This document shows, one piece after another, positions 1-12,297 of a DNA stretch of 64,000 bases. The stretch lies in contig QPKB01000004.1 in the NCBI GenBank assembly GCA_003546025.1, positions 20,316,570 to 20,380,569 on the forward strand, in the 5' to 3' direction. Below the pieces are notes generated by a model. That model did not search any database and was not told the origin of the DNA. It saw nothing but the letters and a program-made list of their open reading frames with translations. The stretch's first letter is position 1; every line of letters begins with the position of its first letter. The position numbers and the translations under genes are program-made. Source of the DNA: Camphora micrantha. Its lineage: Eukaryota > Streptophyta > Magnoliopsida > Laurales > Lauraceae.

Positions 1-836
1 GTAAGATATTAAGTATGGTTTTATAACTTAATACATCAGACTTCAAATTAAAGAAACATTAAAAAAAGGGATTATATGCCATATGCTTTGGCCATAAGGA
101 TTAAGGTGAGCTATGTTCCCTACTTAAAAAGCATCCATGCCAAGGAACTTGCTTCTCTCAGCCTCTGCAACTCAAATACATTTATTTCATTGTGAGATAT
201 TCCATATATCTTCTTGTCAATAAACCATGCATGCATTCCACAAACACAATAATTAAAAGGGGTGTAAACCAATGTGGGAAAGTCCATACCATGCTCTAGT
301 TCTCAGCATGACTGCCTGAAACGGCGAGAACATAAATTAGAACAAGTTCTAAAGTATTGAAGTTCCATGTTTGATCCCCTAACTTAAGGTTAAAAAAGTT
401 CCTAATGTAACAGCAACTGGCAAAAAATTTGCTTCCTTTGGTATAGTGACTTGGTCATAGGTTCTCTTCTTTTTTGAGAGGCATCTAATTTATTGGCTTG
501 CATCCCATACCACCTGTCAACAATAAAAAACAAAAAAAGGGAAAAGAATGCGTTTCATTGGATAGTACTACTGATCACCTTTTTTTTTCTTCTGGGAAAA
601 TTACTAACTTCTCCTTGGACCAAACTTTCTGACTCAACTTTGGGCAGACTTATGCTTTCACAGAGTTCTACCGAGAACTCCCTCATGCCCACTTGTCCAT
701 CTTACAAGTTGTAATAACCATTTTTTCTACCTTTGGCCAGTGCAAGTACAAGCAGCTAAAGAGGGAACAACCCACCTAATTTTGTTAAAGAGGGACCAAA
801 CCAACCCACAAGTTGTAATAAACTGATTGTGTCATT

Positions 837-879
<43 letters not shown>

Positions 880-1520
880 CACCCCATTAGCTATTTTCAT
901 GAGAAAAGAATTGCCTATTAGAGGATATAAACTCTACCAAAGTCATCAATTCATCTCAAAAACATATCCTTATCATCATTAGAGTCTTATCCCATTTATT
1001 TGGGTAAACTTTTGTGATACTTTCACGACAATACAAAATTAACTACATTGGTACAAACTATCAACTAGGCGGAGTATGAAATTACGACACATGCCAGTTA
1101 CCAAATCAATCCTAACAAAATTAGGGCACAACTATAACCCATTGTTATCATTTATTAAAATTCTCATTGGATGTTTTCTAATTGCCATCAGGCCCATGGC
1201 ACCCCTAGGCCCTAACTAAAAGAAGTTCTTGAGTTCCTTAACCCAAAAATAAATGAATAAATAAAAGTCTCGAGTGTTTCAAAATGAAAGAGAGGAAAGG
1301 AGCCTAGAACACTAGAGGGTGTTCACAAAAATCGATGTACGTGAAAGATGCATACAAAAGAAAGATAGATAGTGAGGTCCCATTGGTGATTGTAGCTGCA
1401 TGAAAATACACAAACCAAAGCAAAGGCCCATGGACCCAATCTGTATAAAGTCCCAACCACCCATCTACCTTTGTTCTTCTCCTGTTCGAGGTCCGATAAA
1501 GTGCAACAGAATCGCTTCCC
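1..1520. other. Intergenic DNA upstream of the CLE gene
   Basis: No gene could be supported here. The short open frames carry no recognisable domain and have no splice partners. A long CT dinucleotide run lies at 841-877. The rest is AT-rich sequence without a transposon end I can define. The last few hundred bases probably hold the promoter of the CLE gene that begins at 1753. Confidence 0.6.
841..877. repeat. (CT)n microsatellite
   Basis: An uninterrupted CT dinucleotide run of about 37 bases, followed by a short C-rich stretch. Confidence 0.95.
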
Positions 1521-1522
1521 AC

Positions 1523-1528
1523 TATAAA
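1523..1528 (+). promoter_or_regulatory. Candidate TATA box of the CLE gene
   Basis: TATAAA lies 230 bases before the CLE start codon. A second TATAAA lies at 1444-1449. Transcription from near 1555 would give a leader of about 200 bases that contains a CT/CTT-rich stretch (1589-1622) and one upstream ORF. The site is inferred from motif and spacing only. Confidence 0.35.
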
Positions 1529-1653
1529 GAAATCCACATCCCCTTGTAAAGGACAAAAAAAAACCAATATACTTGCCTTAGCCATCTCCTCTCCTCCCCC
1601 TTCAGCTTCTTCTTCTTCTTCTTAAAAGACACTGACCATCTCTAGACAACAAA

Positions 1654-1722
1654 ATGGTCTTTTCAGTGCCTACTACCTCTCCCATGATTGAGAAACTACA
1701 AGGTGGTACTCTAGAAGAGTGA
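1654..1722 (+). CDS. Upstream ORF, 22 codons, in the CLE leader
   Basis: An ATG at 1654 opens a 22-codon frame that stops with TGA at 1720-1722, 30 bases before the CLE ATG at 1753. If the leader starts near the TATA box at 1523, scanning ribosomes meet this ORF first. The peptide shows no known motif. Whether it is translated or conserved cannot be judged from one sequence. Confidence 0.4.
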   Translation: MVFSVPTTSPMIEKLQGGTLEE

Positions 1723-1752
1723 GAAGAAGTCTAGGAGACAAGAAGGTGGAAG

Positions 1753-3246
1753 ATGGCAAGTGGGGTTTTGAGGGCCTTGTTTGGAGCTACTGCACTAGTG
1801 CTTTTTATTGTTTTTTTGTTTGTTGAGATTGTAAGAAGTGGAGCAACAACAACAACTGCTACAAGGACGAGAGGAAGCTTCAAGGAATTAAAGGTTATAG
1901 GAAGAGATGGGCCAGATCTTCATCCGGGTTCGGACCCATATTACACGAGCAAGAGAAGAGTTCCTAACGGGCCTGACCCCATTCACAACAGGTACAAAAA
2001 ACTGTACTCATTTAATAGCAACGTTTATTTGTTCTTTTCTTCTGTATATTGGGTGCTCAAATCTATTTGAAAGAATAGAAAATAAGAACATAGAAGTATG
2101 TGCAACGGAATAACAGATTCCCATATAATTTCATGCAATGGTGTGTGGAATTTGGGTCTACCATTATTTTGTTTTTGACTAAAAGTTATCACAACATTTG
2201 GATGGTTAGAAAAAAAAAGGAAAAAGTGAAATGGTTTATGAAATTAGTTATCTATAACTTCATTGATCTTAACACTTAGCTCAAAATCATAGATCTCAAG
2301 AACTAAATTTGCATAGATTTGTACTTTTCTCATGTAATTATGAACAAATGATCCCCTCCATGATAGCTGCTTCTCCTACTGGAAACTTATGATTTTCGCT
2401 TGTAATCCTATGTAATTTGAACAATGCGTTCAATGGATTCCTCCATGAGCATTCAAAGATATGCACCTTCCATTTTCCAGATGGTTGAACAACAGTGCAG
2501 AGCCCCCACGCTACTGTGACAGAGTGCAGCATTCCACCTAAGTCCATGAGTGGGGCCCACCTTATGAAATTTAAATTACAGGCATCGCAATCTGCAACTT
2601 CTTTTTATTGCCTTTGTCAAACTGTCTAATCAATTGACGCAGCTCAACGTTAGATAAACCGTGGTCTTTACACGCGATAAAATCCACTCTTTTTTAAAAA
2701 AATGATCAATCTAACGGTGGACATTATACCGACTAAAATTGAGTGGAACTGCATATAGTGTCAACAGAAGGGGGCTTAGACCATCACAGTCATGGATTCA
2801 GGTGCAGTGGTGGGTTCATATAGTCCTACTACTTGTGAAATATGATCTTGCTCGAAATATTATTTTGTAGTCCATTAGTGAAATAACATGAACTTTTTTT
2901 TTTTTTATTTAACTACTCTCACTCTCTCTCTCTCTCTCTCTCTCTCTTCATGAAGCTATTGTCGTGCTTGCCCATAAACCCAAATTTTATGTCATGTGCC
3001 CAAAGTCATAGGTTTCAGTGTCCGTAACTTACCTTTAACCCATTCAAATCCAAAAAAAAGAAAAAGTAAAAGTAAAAGAGAGTCTATTCACTTTATTCAT
3101 CACAGCCATATCACCTAATCTTGCTTAGCTCTCTTTATCATGGCTAAAAATCATGGTCTTATAAATAATTAACTACTAACGGTACACAATTCTTGGTGTG
3201 TTTCAGGAAAGCAGGGAAGTCAAGACAACCTCCAGGAAGAGCTTAG
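1753..3246 (+). CDS. CLE25/CLE26-type peptide hormone precursor
   Basis: Two exons, 1753-1991 and 3207-3246, encode a 92-aa precursor. Residues about 6-28 form a hydrophobic N-terminal secretion signal. A variable basic region follows. Near the C-terminus is the dodecapeptide RRVPNGPDPIHN, a canonical CLE motif with the P, G, P, D, P, H and N positions intact. A short basic tail (KAGKSRQPPGRA, after R80) ends the protein. The motif is closest to Arabidopsis CLE25 (RKVPNGPDPIHN) and CLE26, which act through CLAVATA-type receptor kinases in phloem and root development; this assignment is from memory. The intron (1992-3206, GT-AG) splits the codon of the Arg just after the peptide, and exon 2 restores the frame to a TAG at 3244. 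An unspliced transcript would still encode the full peptide, followed by an unrelated tail ending at 2070. Confidence 0.93.
2915..2946. repeat. CT-rich microsatellite in the CLE intron
   Basis: A run of CT repeats, slightly interrupted at its start, lies inside the 1.2-kb CLE intron. Confidence 0.85.
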
Positions 3247-6200
3247 CATTGTAGGATTGAGAAATATCCGTTTTGTAGATGATGAGTTACAAGATGTGGG
3301 TCATCTTGTATTATCTTTGAAATGGGAACCTAAACACTCGTGATAGATTAGAGAAATCAGAAATCCCTGCTTTTGCAAAGTGATGTACTTTACAGAGTGT
3401 TGTGGGGAGGTGGTGTGGACTGTGGAGGATTAAAGAAGGCAACTTCTCTCAACAATGAAAGTACACAAAAAGAATTTTTGAAAAATCAAAAAGATTTTGC
3501 AGTCACCCCACTTTAGCACGTAATTTTTCATACAACATATATCATGGCTCTAAAACATGGCTATCTGCCAAAGCCAAAAACTCTGCGCATCAGCTGATAT
3601 ATCAGTAATGAATCAATTTGTTTCGTCTTTTTTATTATTTTAAGATCTCGAGTTTTTTCTCCTTTAAAGTGTTTACGGCCTATTCATTTGCATTGAGATA
3701 TGCAGGAATTTAAATTATAAAATAAGAAGTGATAGATATAAGGCGGCGATGCAGATGAAACTTAGAGTATCTTGTTATTTGAATTACTATGGTGATGGGT
3801 AGGTAGGTATTCATTTCCCCTTTTTTTTTATTTAATTTCGATCAAAAGAGAAGATTATTTGAGAGTTAGTTTTGGATATTCATAAATATAGATATAGACA
3901 GACATGCTGGGATGGATAGAAAAATAAGGAATGCATGATGTAAAGACCTAAAAACTTTGGTACTGTGAAAAAGAAAAGTAGATGGATCATTCATGCCTAA
4001 AAAATGTTCTAGTAGCGTACAAAAGTTGGGAAAGCAAGTAACAATCGTTGTCAGTCTATCAGTCATTGGTTTGGCTTTTTCAGTAGTTGGGTGCCCACAA
4101 ACTAAAGTAGCCATGACCAATTAAAGATGGGAGAAAGTTGGTCGTCCATGGTACTATCTGAAATTGCAGTTTAAGAGATGGATCCGGATCTCTCTGCCCT
4201 TTCCAAATTAGGGCAATGACAGAGTTTCTGTATGTCTCATTGGCCCACATGATCCAAAAGAGTTATGGATCTAGCCTACCTAAAAATAAAGCAGGTTCAT
4301 TGTAGGGCAATAATATTCATTTCATGTTTTAATGTTAGACATTTGGATAAGAAGAAGCCTAACTTATCCAAAGATTTGACCATGTGAGTTAAAATTCATA
4401 TAGTCGATTCCAACGTAGTTAGTAGAAGGCTTTGTTGATGATAATGATGATAATGACAGACAATGTTTATTGAATTGGCCATTTTTTGTTAACTAAATCC
4501 CAAAACTCTCTTCTATCCAGTAGGCATAAACTTTGCCACATATCCTAACTTTAGGAGGAGGAGAGCTTCCAGCTGCAAATCTGATTCCGTAGAGAATCCT
4601 TATGTTTAACAGATACACCTAATGAATTGATGTTCAAACACCCAAAATATATTCGTTCTAAATCACTCAATTTGGCATTAAGGGTGTTGAATTCAACAAG
4701 TTTGACCAAGTCTGACAAAACCCCGGCTCATAATTGCTTAAGTAACTCGGCTCAAATCTCTCTGAGTCTCTCTGCCCAAGTGAATTTCTAATCTAAAAGA
4801 TGAATTACTCAACCCTAGTAAGACTTGGAAGCACTAACAAACTAAAATTAGGCTTTGACTATCCACGCAATTGATGGTCAACGATCCCATTGCTTTGCAT
4901 GAAGCAGGCTTAATTCAACTAATAGAATGCACTGTCTTAAATTCAAATTTGCTCAAAAATATGAAAAACCCAACAGCTAGGGTCACTAATGTTTCCTTCA
5001 AGTTCGGCCCAATGCCAAGAGGTAAAGACCAAAAGAGTACTTTTTGAGAAGTTTAACAGTTCCTTTCTTAAGCTACTAGATAGAAGGAATGTAAACCATA
5101 TGTAATCCTTAACTAGCCTAATCTATCAGCTCAAGAGTTATCCCTAGAATCTACTCCTCTTACATTGCACAACATATATACTTTCCGTTCACGCAGCTAT
5201 ATATGCTCGTCGTCGGTGACAGGGATCGATCCCTGGCACCCAGTGAGAATGGGATGCCCTCTACCATTCAAAGAATGACCCCCACTCATTCATTTATATG
5301 ATCTGAAAAGAAAAATAAAAAAATCTATGCTTTTAGAGGGGCTACAGTGTTTCAGACACTCCTGCAGACTACTAAGTGAGTGAACTCTTGTCTTCTTCGA
5401 GATAGGATGCTTTAGAGGGCAATGTACTGACGGTCCTCAGTCCATTCAAATTTCTAAAACTGCATGAAGATTCTTCCAGTCTCGTCCTAGTCATAACTAC
5501 TATTAAACAATAATAATACAAAGCAATCTAAAGTAAAGTAAAAAAGAAAGCAGCAAGTGATTTCTATCTCTTTAGTCTTTCCCATGCTTTCTTTTACCTG
5601 CTTTCTCCTTTTTTAACTTTTCTTCTTGTTTCGTTTTGAATGGATGAGAGAGCAAACAGCAACTCAGGTATAAGAGGCATGGTTATAAATAACGGCACCT
5701 GTTGGTTTTGCGAATCTTTCTAATTACCAAGGTTTTGAAGAAGAGAAATAGATAAGAACCCATAATAAGTAGAAAGTAATCATCATTGCAATGCAACTTT
5801 GAAATTGTGGGTTTCAGGCCATGTTCATTCGTTTTGTCCAAGTCATTTGGATTCATAATTATTCTTCAGATTCTCACTTTTTGCAAAAAGCCGACCCTCC
5901 ATTTTCTCACTTCCACTCTCATTCTACTCAGTCATCCTCTTTCTTTCCCCTCTCCTCCCACCTCCACCCGCCCCACACATATACTGACCCACCCACTTAG
6001 TAATTTTCACTAAATAGTAGTTTTCACTAAAGAAATCTGCAGCTACACCAAACAATATTAGCACCAATTCATCGAGGAAAATCTTTTTGTACCAAACATG
6101 ATTTTCTAACTTCCCTAGGAAACCTTTTCTGAAGTATTTAAAAACCATAGCATTTGTTAATGTGGTAATTTCATTTTTCCATAAAAATTGCCTCTACACA

Positions 6201-8560
6201 AATGTGCCCTTAGTGTAGGTGCGTCAATTTGGAAACTTGAATTAATTTATTAGTTATGTCAAAAAAATTTAGTTTGGAATCCAAGTATCCAACTCATACA
6301 TTAATCAAGTAAAAATATGTTAATCCAAAACCAACACATTTTAATCCAACTTAAACATGAAAATCTTAGGCCAAAAGGTAATGGCCATAGAATAAATCTC
6401 CCAGTAAAAAGTATGTAGATATAAAAATACTATATTATGCCTAAAAACTATGTTATATTTTCATATTTTATTTGCATATAAATTATAGACAATCTAAAGA
6501 AGTCTTTAAAATTGTTGGTTTTATAAATTTAGTTTTTAAGATTTAATTTTATTTTTTGAACACAAAGAACTTATAAGACAGTTTAAGATCATGTTGTTCT
6601 GAGCTCTAAATCTTGTATTTGAGCCATGGTCTTACAAGGGCTGATGCTTGGATTCCACGGCCATTGGGCCTCACTATCAGAGTATAATCTCAAGATACCC
6701 CATTGTAGGAGACAGATTTTGAGCAGCCCAGATTTCCAATCGATAGTCCCCACTATGACGTTCTACTAGCTCCACTCACCGGAAGAGTGAAGGAGACACT
6801 CAGAGGATCCGAACTCAATGAGTCACCAAGACTCAGATGGGCTTTCATAGTTTTACTTCCTAATAGAGAGATAAGGTGGTGGGCTTCTTGACTAAGACCT
6901 CTATTATCGCCCACGACTCACAATTGCACCAATTAACTGCGCAATTGCTTTGGAAAGATGTAACCCAAGTTTGAGTTCAATGGTTTGTAAATCAGAAAAT
7001 GATCAGGTGTTGGTTATTATAAGTGGATTGGGTTTGGGCCAAGTGCATTCTTGCTTCTTGGCCCACTTAAATGACCTAATCTGACCTATTGTTATGACCC
7101 ACCAACAGAACCAGAGTTTCTGTTTGTTAGATACATCCCGTTTAAATGAATTGGTTTCTGGTTGCGCCTATAATGTTGTCATTAATACTCAACCTGACCT
7201 GAACTAGGCCCACTCCCACCCATAACCCGGACAAACTCTAGCCTTTCTCTTTTTATGAATAAAAACAGGTAAGCAAGAAGCCACATGTAATAGAAAATCA
7301 TAGAAAGAAACGGAAAGAAGGAAGCATGGAGGAGAAAATACTCACTTGTGAGTGGTGGAATGCATGTTCGGAGACAGGCGGCTGTGCATGAGAGGAAGAT
7401 TCGAGAGAAGAAAGAAAGGATAGGGAGAATTTCGCTCAGCCTTAATCTAAGTGGATCCCACGAGTGGTGGAATGAACATCCGGAGACAGGCTGCTGAAAC
7501 TGCTGCTTTTATATTACGGTATAGATATAGATATTTCTTGGGACAAAAGACAGTGAACTATGTAGAGTTTTTCACAACCAAATACCAGGAGGAATTGAAA
7601 TGCATCCTTACACGTGGCCTCACAGCTTAAGGGCCATCCTGAGGTTTAGCCCTCGCCAAGCCCACTTGTACTGGGTCGTCCTCAATCCAAGGCCCACCTG
7701 CATTGATGTTTCGCCTAAACCGAATCTCCAAAAAGATTTTAAGAAAAGTGTACTAGGCTTAGGTCCAAGCTTTAATCTGAGTTTCTTAACTAAGTTCTGA
7801 TATTTTTCATCAGAAGCGCATAATTATCTGTTTTTGTTTCAATTGTTTTATTTGAAGGCCACTAATCAGTTGAATAAGGCCCTTAATCTAAAAGATTGTT
7901 ATGTCTTTGTTATAAATGATATGGTGTACAAGTAGGGATTTCAAAGGATGAGGGGGATGCCTCAAGGCCTTCACCTAAATCACTAGTAGGATATCTAATT
8001 AGACTCTCATTTTGAGTTGTATGGGTCATTCAACTATATCATGAAAGACTTTATTAAACTGCTGGGCCTTAGGAATATTTAATCTCTCAAAAGAGTAGAG
8101 GACCTCCCTTGAAGGGATGGTTTCCATCATGATTTATGAACACAGATAGGTCTTTCTATTCATTATTCAAAGTTTAAACTTTAAACCCCTTCTCCCTCCT
8201 AGGATTTGAATGCTTCTAAGTGGGTCTCATGAGGTAGAGCACTCCAAGCTTTGGGGACTCCTAAAAGCAACTCTATCATGGGTAAAGTTACCAGCCTCTG
8301 AAGTTCCTCCGCTATATGTGGATACCGATGCGTGGTGTGCATGGGCACTATGCATGGGTGAATATTTTCTATCATATAGGGCAATTTTATGTTGGGGGAG
8401 TCGGGCACAGTTTCCTTGCGTAATTTTTTGGTGTGTGCCTTTAATGTAAGGGGTTTTACTTTTGTGGATGGTGCGGGATATTCCATTCTTGGTTGGACCT
8501 CCCATAGGTGAAATTTTCACCTATTATATGGTCATATAACCATAATAATTATTTTGAGAT
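3247..8560. other. Gene-free intergenic DNA downstream of the CLE gene
   Basis: The first few hundred bases are probably the CLE 3' UTR. Beyond that I see no supported gene. An RTE tail lies near 4395-4465. Near 7020-7240 are GGG/CCC-rich stretches of the kind found in old transposon ends. At 7348-7384 and 7458-7494 there are two imperfect direct copies of a segment containing GAGTGGTGGAATG and CGGAGACAGG, about 110 bases apart. Overlapping open frames on both strands at 8199-8520 have no domain and are treated as chance. Confidence 0.55.
4395..4465 (+). mobile_element. RTE-type LINE 3' stub
   Basis: A degenerate copy of the shared 3' end seen at 14641-14695: a CCAACGTAGTT-like segment, then AAGGCTTTG, then a GATGATAATGATGATAATGA tail. 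Only the extreme 3' end is left, as expected for 5'-truncated LINE insertions. Confidence 0.6.
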
Positions 8561-9290
8561 AATTATATGAGGTCAACCAAAATGGTATTGTAAGGAAATT
8601 GAGTGTTGGCAAATTCATTGGGATATGGACAAAATGGAAATTCATGATTTATTCTTGTATTTTATAGATAGATTGTCCGAATCAAAGAACTGAAAAAAAA
8701 TCAAGGTCGCAGAAAATTGCATTGGGCGCTAGAGCACCAAGTCACACAAGCTCGAGCGCGCCTTTAGCAGAAGCTCATGTGATCAAACTTTCTTCTTTCC
8801 CGCTATTGCCTGGCACATAGGATGCGCAGAAGTGCAAAATAACTAGGAGTGTGTTTCGCGAGCTCTAGCTTATGACGCGGGTTTCCAGAGTTTTATTTGA
8901 AAACACTTTCTAATTGTTATTCAATCCTTCCAAAACGCTTACTCCTTGTTACCCTAAGAGCAACCCACAAAACAAGGCTTATAAAAAAAAAAGTCATCTT
9001 CTCTCAAACCTATCGTACTTCTCTCATATTCTAAAGCCTATAATCTTTTGAGAGATCCATTGTCTTCTCCAGAGCATCCATTATTGCAGAACTGAAGCCT
9101 AAAGCCTTAGGAGACTTCTTCATCTACTCTCTTGCAGTAGATTCACCTTGAAGAGGTATTTAAGGTGGTAGGTTAAGCATGGTAAAGGTGTACGACGAGA
9201 CGTCGTTAAGATCATCGTAGTCTAGGTTGAATTGCAACTAGGAAAAATTCTGTGAGTACTTGTAACTTTCATTACATATAGTACTTGGTT
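8560..9290 (+). mobile_element. Possible solo LTR or LTR fragment
   Basis: A stretch with a TATAAA-like box (near 8980), a pyrimidine-rich leader-like region and several features reminiscent of a plant Copia LTR. No internal retroelement domain is attached, and I could not find matching TG...CA ends or a target-site duplication. The call is tentative. Confidence 0.25.
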
Positions 9291-10214
9291 GTTTGTGGCC
9301 TAGATGGTAAGACCAGTGGTTTTTTTCAAGTAGGTTTTTCCATGTAAAAAATCATGGAAAACTACTTTAAAAGCTAAAACTTGAGGATGATAGAAAAGAA
9401 AATCTGTGCCAAAAACACTCATGTCACAAGGTTGAATTTTGGAAGCTTATAAAATAAATAGAGAAATTCAAACAGGGGCAAAGCCAAGTGGGGTGGGGTT
9501 GAGAAAGGAGTTTAGAACTCCATAGTGGGGCTCACCTATTAAAAACTGGAATTGTTCAAAATGAAGGTTTCCCCTCTAATGAATCTTCTCAAGATTTAAC
9601 ATGGTGGAAGTTGGTTCCACCATAAAATTGAGAATATAGCATTTTTAATCATATGCCCAATTCTATATTTAAAAAATAGAAAACAAAGTTCAATCCTATG
9701 GTGGGACCAACTCCTATTAAAGAAAACTTTGAGAAGAGCCTATTGAATAAGAGAGTATTTATTTTGAGTGGTTTAAATATTAAATAGATTGATCCTACTG
9801 AAGTTTCACATGCCCTCATAGGAAGAGTGAGCGAGATGCTTAAGGCTTCAAACTCCTAACTTTGCATAATCATATCGTTACATCTTCACTAATCACCTTA
9901 TAATGACTCGGTGATTAGGTTTGAATGCTACCCTCTCAACCACACTATGTAGCACAATATTGTAGCCCATCAAACTATCACAGCTAACCAATCAGTGGAC
10001 TTTAATTAATTAATTGTGCGTGGATTTGTTACATGTGATCAATCCAACATGAGCCCTATTTTTATTTGAGCGAGAGTCAATTCTTAGTGTTAAAATAAGG
10101 GGAAAAAATATTATGTTAAGTGGTTTGGATTCATTACAATGAGCTATAGTATTTCTACATTTCAATTGCACTCACATACTTCTGAGAAATTACGCCTATG
10201 AAATGGTGGTGTGT

Positions 10215-10290
10215 TTTCAAGTTATTATTTTTCTTTTGATCATCATCTTCGTCATTATCAAAACCTTGAGCAAATTATGTTGTGGGTCTG
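10215..10290 (-). mobile_element. RTE-type LINE 3' stub
   Basis: On the minus strand this reads as the common RTE 3' end: GACCCACAACATAATTTG, then CAAGGTTTTGATAATGACG and GATGATGAT. It is degenerate and cut short at its 5' side. Confidence 0.6.
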
Positions 10291-10539
10291 CTATATCATC
10301 ACCATCAAATTAAAAATTTTCTTCGGATGTCGTTGATTTTTTTGGGCAAAATTCATTTTTAAACAACTAATAATTATCAATAAATATAAAATATAATCAA
10401 TGAAGCATCACTTGCCCTCCCACAAAAAGTATCTGACTCCATCACTGATTTCAAATGCCGAAGCGACATATTATCAATTTACCTTTTTTTTAATATCATC
10501 AGAAATCACCAATAGCAGGAATTCTTGCAAACAAACGCC

Positions 10540-10866
10540 CCTTGGGGCATGTTTGGATGGACGGTGGATTGATGTAAAGTGGGGTGAAGCATCAAATCAA
10601 GAGAGAATAAAATATAAAGGGGTTATGATGGTCTTTTATTTTTAGTGGCTTGATAGGGAATCTTTTTGACTTTTTATATAAAATAAAAATATTTTTTTAT
10701 CATTTAGTGGAGAAATGAGGTTGTTTTTTTTACTTTTTTTTTTAAATAAAAAAAAGTTGAATTTATGTACTTTTGATATGACCCATTGAGCTTTTCTTGA
10801 CTAGATGATTGAGGCTTTACTTCACTTTAAGTCTACTAATAAAGTCTCAAACAAGCTAAAGGCCGA
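10540..10866. mobile_element. Degenerate MITE copy related to the next element
   Basis: This stretch shares TCAAATCAAGAGAGAATAAA and TTTTTAGTGGCTTGATA with the element at 10867-11187, in the same orientation and about 340 bases apart. Its own termini are poorly kept, so it looks like an older related copy. Confidence 0.45.
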
Positions 10867-11187
10867 TTTGGTAACTTCACTAACAGAGTGAAGTGAAGTG
10901 AAACTTCAAATCAAGAGAGAATAAAATATGAGGGAGTCTTTTTATTTTTAGTGGCTTGATAAGGAATCTCTTTAACTTTTTTTTTTTTTTTTTTTTTTTT
11001 GTTAAAAATAGATAGTTTTTTGTCATTTAGTGGTTTGAAGAAGTTGCTTGTTAGCTTTTTTGCGAAAAATAAGTGAGAAATCTTGAACTTTTGTACTTTC
11101 GATATGACACTGTCATCTTTTTATGTCTCTTAAATATAAGCTTCACTTCGCTTCACTTCACTTCACTCTATGGGTGGATTACCAAAA
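10867..11187. mobile_element. MITE with GAAGTGAAGTGAA inverted repeats
   Basis: The left end reads TTTGGTAA, then AGAGTGAAGTGAAGTGAA. The right end is its inverse complement (TTCACTTCACTTCACTCT, then TTACCAAA). The interior is AT-rich with no coding capacity. Inverted ends, about 320 bp length and a related copy next door fit a non-autonomous DNA transposon. No convincing target-site duplication was found, so the superfamily is open. Confidence 0.6.
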
Positions 11188-11286
11188 TTATCCTTACTAG
11201 CATTCTGAAGTGCGGAAGCATGTAGTGCATGAAAGAGCTATGAATGAATTAGGAAATAGATTGTAGCTCAACCTTATCTAAATTAG

Positions 11287-11625
11287 CCCATGTTTGACAT
11301 ATCTATTTTATGCCTCTATTTCTCTAAATGTCTAAATCAGACAGAGGTTTGAACAATTAGAGCGTTTTGCACAAGATTCTAGATTTTGTCTACTTTAGAC
11401 ATTTATAGGCAAATCCTCTAAAATCCAACTGCTCCAAAAGTGGGCAGATGATAAATAGAGATTTTGAATCTTAAAATCTAGAGGTGAGGTATTTAAAATA
11501 GATTCGTAAGTTACTAAATGCATTTTTTTTTATTCTAGTCTCTTTTTTTTTTTATGGCTCTCTTTTCAATTGCTCTATTTTAGATGGATCTATTAAAAAA
11601 AGAGTAAAGATATACAAACAGGCCC
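11287..11625. mobile_element. Possible MITE with imperfect inverted ends
   Basis: The left end (GCCCATGTTTGACATATCT) and the inverse of the right end (GGGCCTGTTTGTATATCTTT) match imperfectly, and the inner sequence continues the partial match. Coding capacity is absent. The ends are diverged, so the limits are approximate. Confidence 0.4.
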
Positions 11626-11993
11626 TTAGCATATGAGCAGAACGAAACAGGCCATTAGCATATCAGCAGAACCTTGAGCTCGAGCTCAATCCCATGCGAC
11701 CCGATCGAGCCGAGCCACTTGGCTCGTTGACATTTCTACAGTATACGCTCGAACCGGTCTTCGAGCGTAGATCGTAGGGTCCCCATAACTTTACCTGTCC
11801 CCATTTTTGTACCGTCCGTTTTCATTCCTTCCCACTTTAAACATAAAAACACAACCCTACGATCAAACGGTTAGAACAACAGTCTGATCGCTCTATCCGT
11901 CAAACTACCAATCTAGTGGGACCCGCATAACAGTCAGTTTAGATCTGGGCTTAACAAGCCACGTGTAGGGTTGCGACCGTGCTTAACCCACAC

Positions 11994-12028
11994 AAGAAGA
12001 ACAAGAAGAAGAAGAAGAAGAAGAAGAA
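11994..12028. repeat. (AAG)n microsatellite in the CCR4 promoter/leader
   Basis: A run of AAG repeats lies about 420 bases upstream of the CCR4 start codon, in the likely promoter-leader zone. Confidence 0.9.
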
Positions 12029-12297
12029 CGAACGAAAAAAGTCAGTCAGTCAGTCTCATGAAGGATTGATTTCCTTGTCCGTGCAAAACCCTAGCTATCC
12101 AAATCAATCGCCAACACAACGATCTGCGACTTTTCTTTTTATCAGATCGAGAGTTGCAGAAGATAGAAGATATTCGATTTCTTCTAGGGTTTGTAGTGTT
12201 TCAATCGTTTTTTTTTTATGATGATGACTGTTGGATGCGATTGAATTGTAGGGTTTAGGTCGAATTGATCAACGCTGGCGGATCTCAAGTTCAGGTG

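Noticed and set aside
493..714. 73-codon open frame on the + strand
   Set aside because: Hydrophobic by T-rich composition; its ATG is not supported and no homologue comes to mind.
5215..5290. GGATCGATCCCTGGCACCCA stretch resembling a tRNA T-arm
   Set aside because: The acceptor and anticodon arms cannot be drawn; at best a scrap of a retroelement.
8199..8520. Overlapping 80-97 codon frames on both strands
   Set aside because: No domain, no splice partners, and similar lengths on both strands suggest a chance stop-free stretch.
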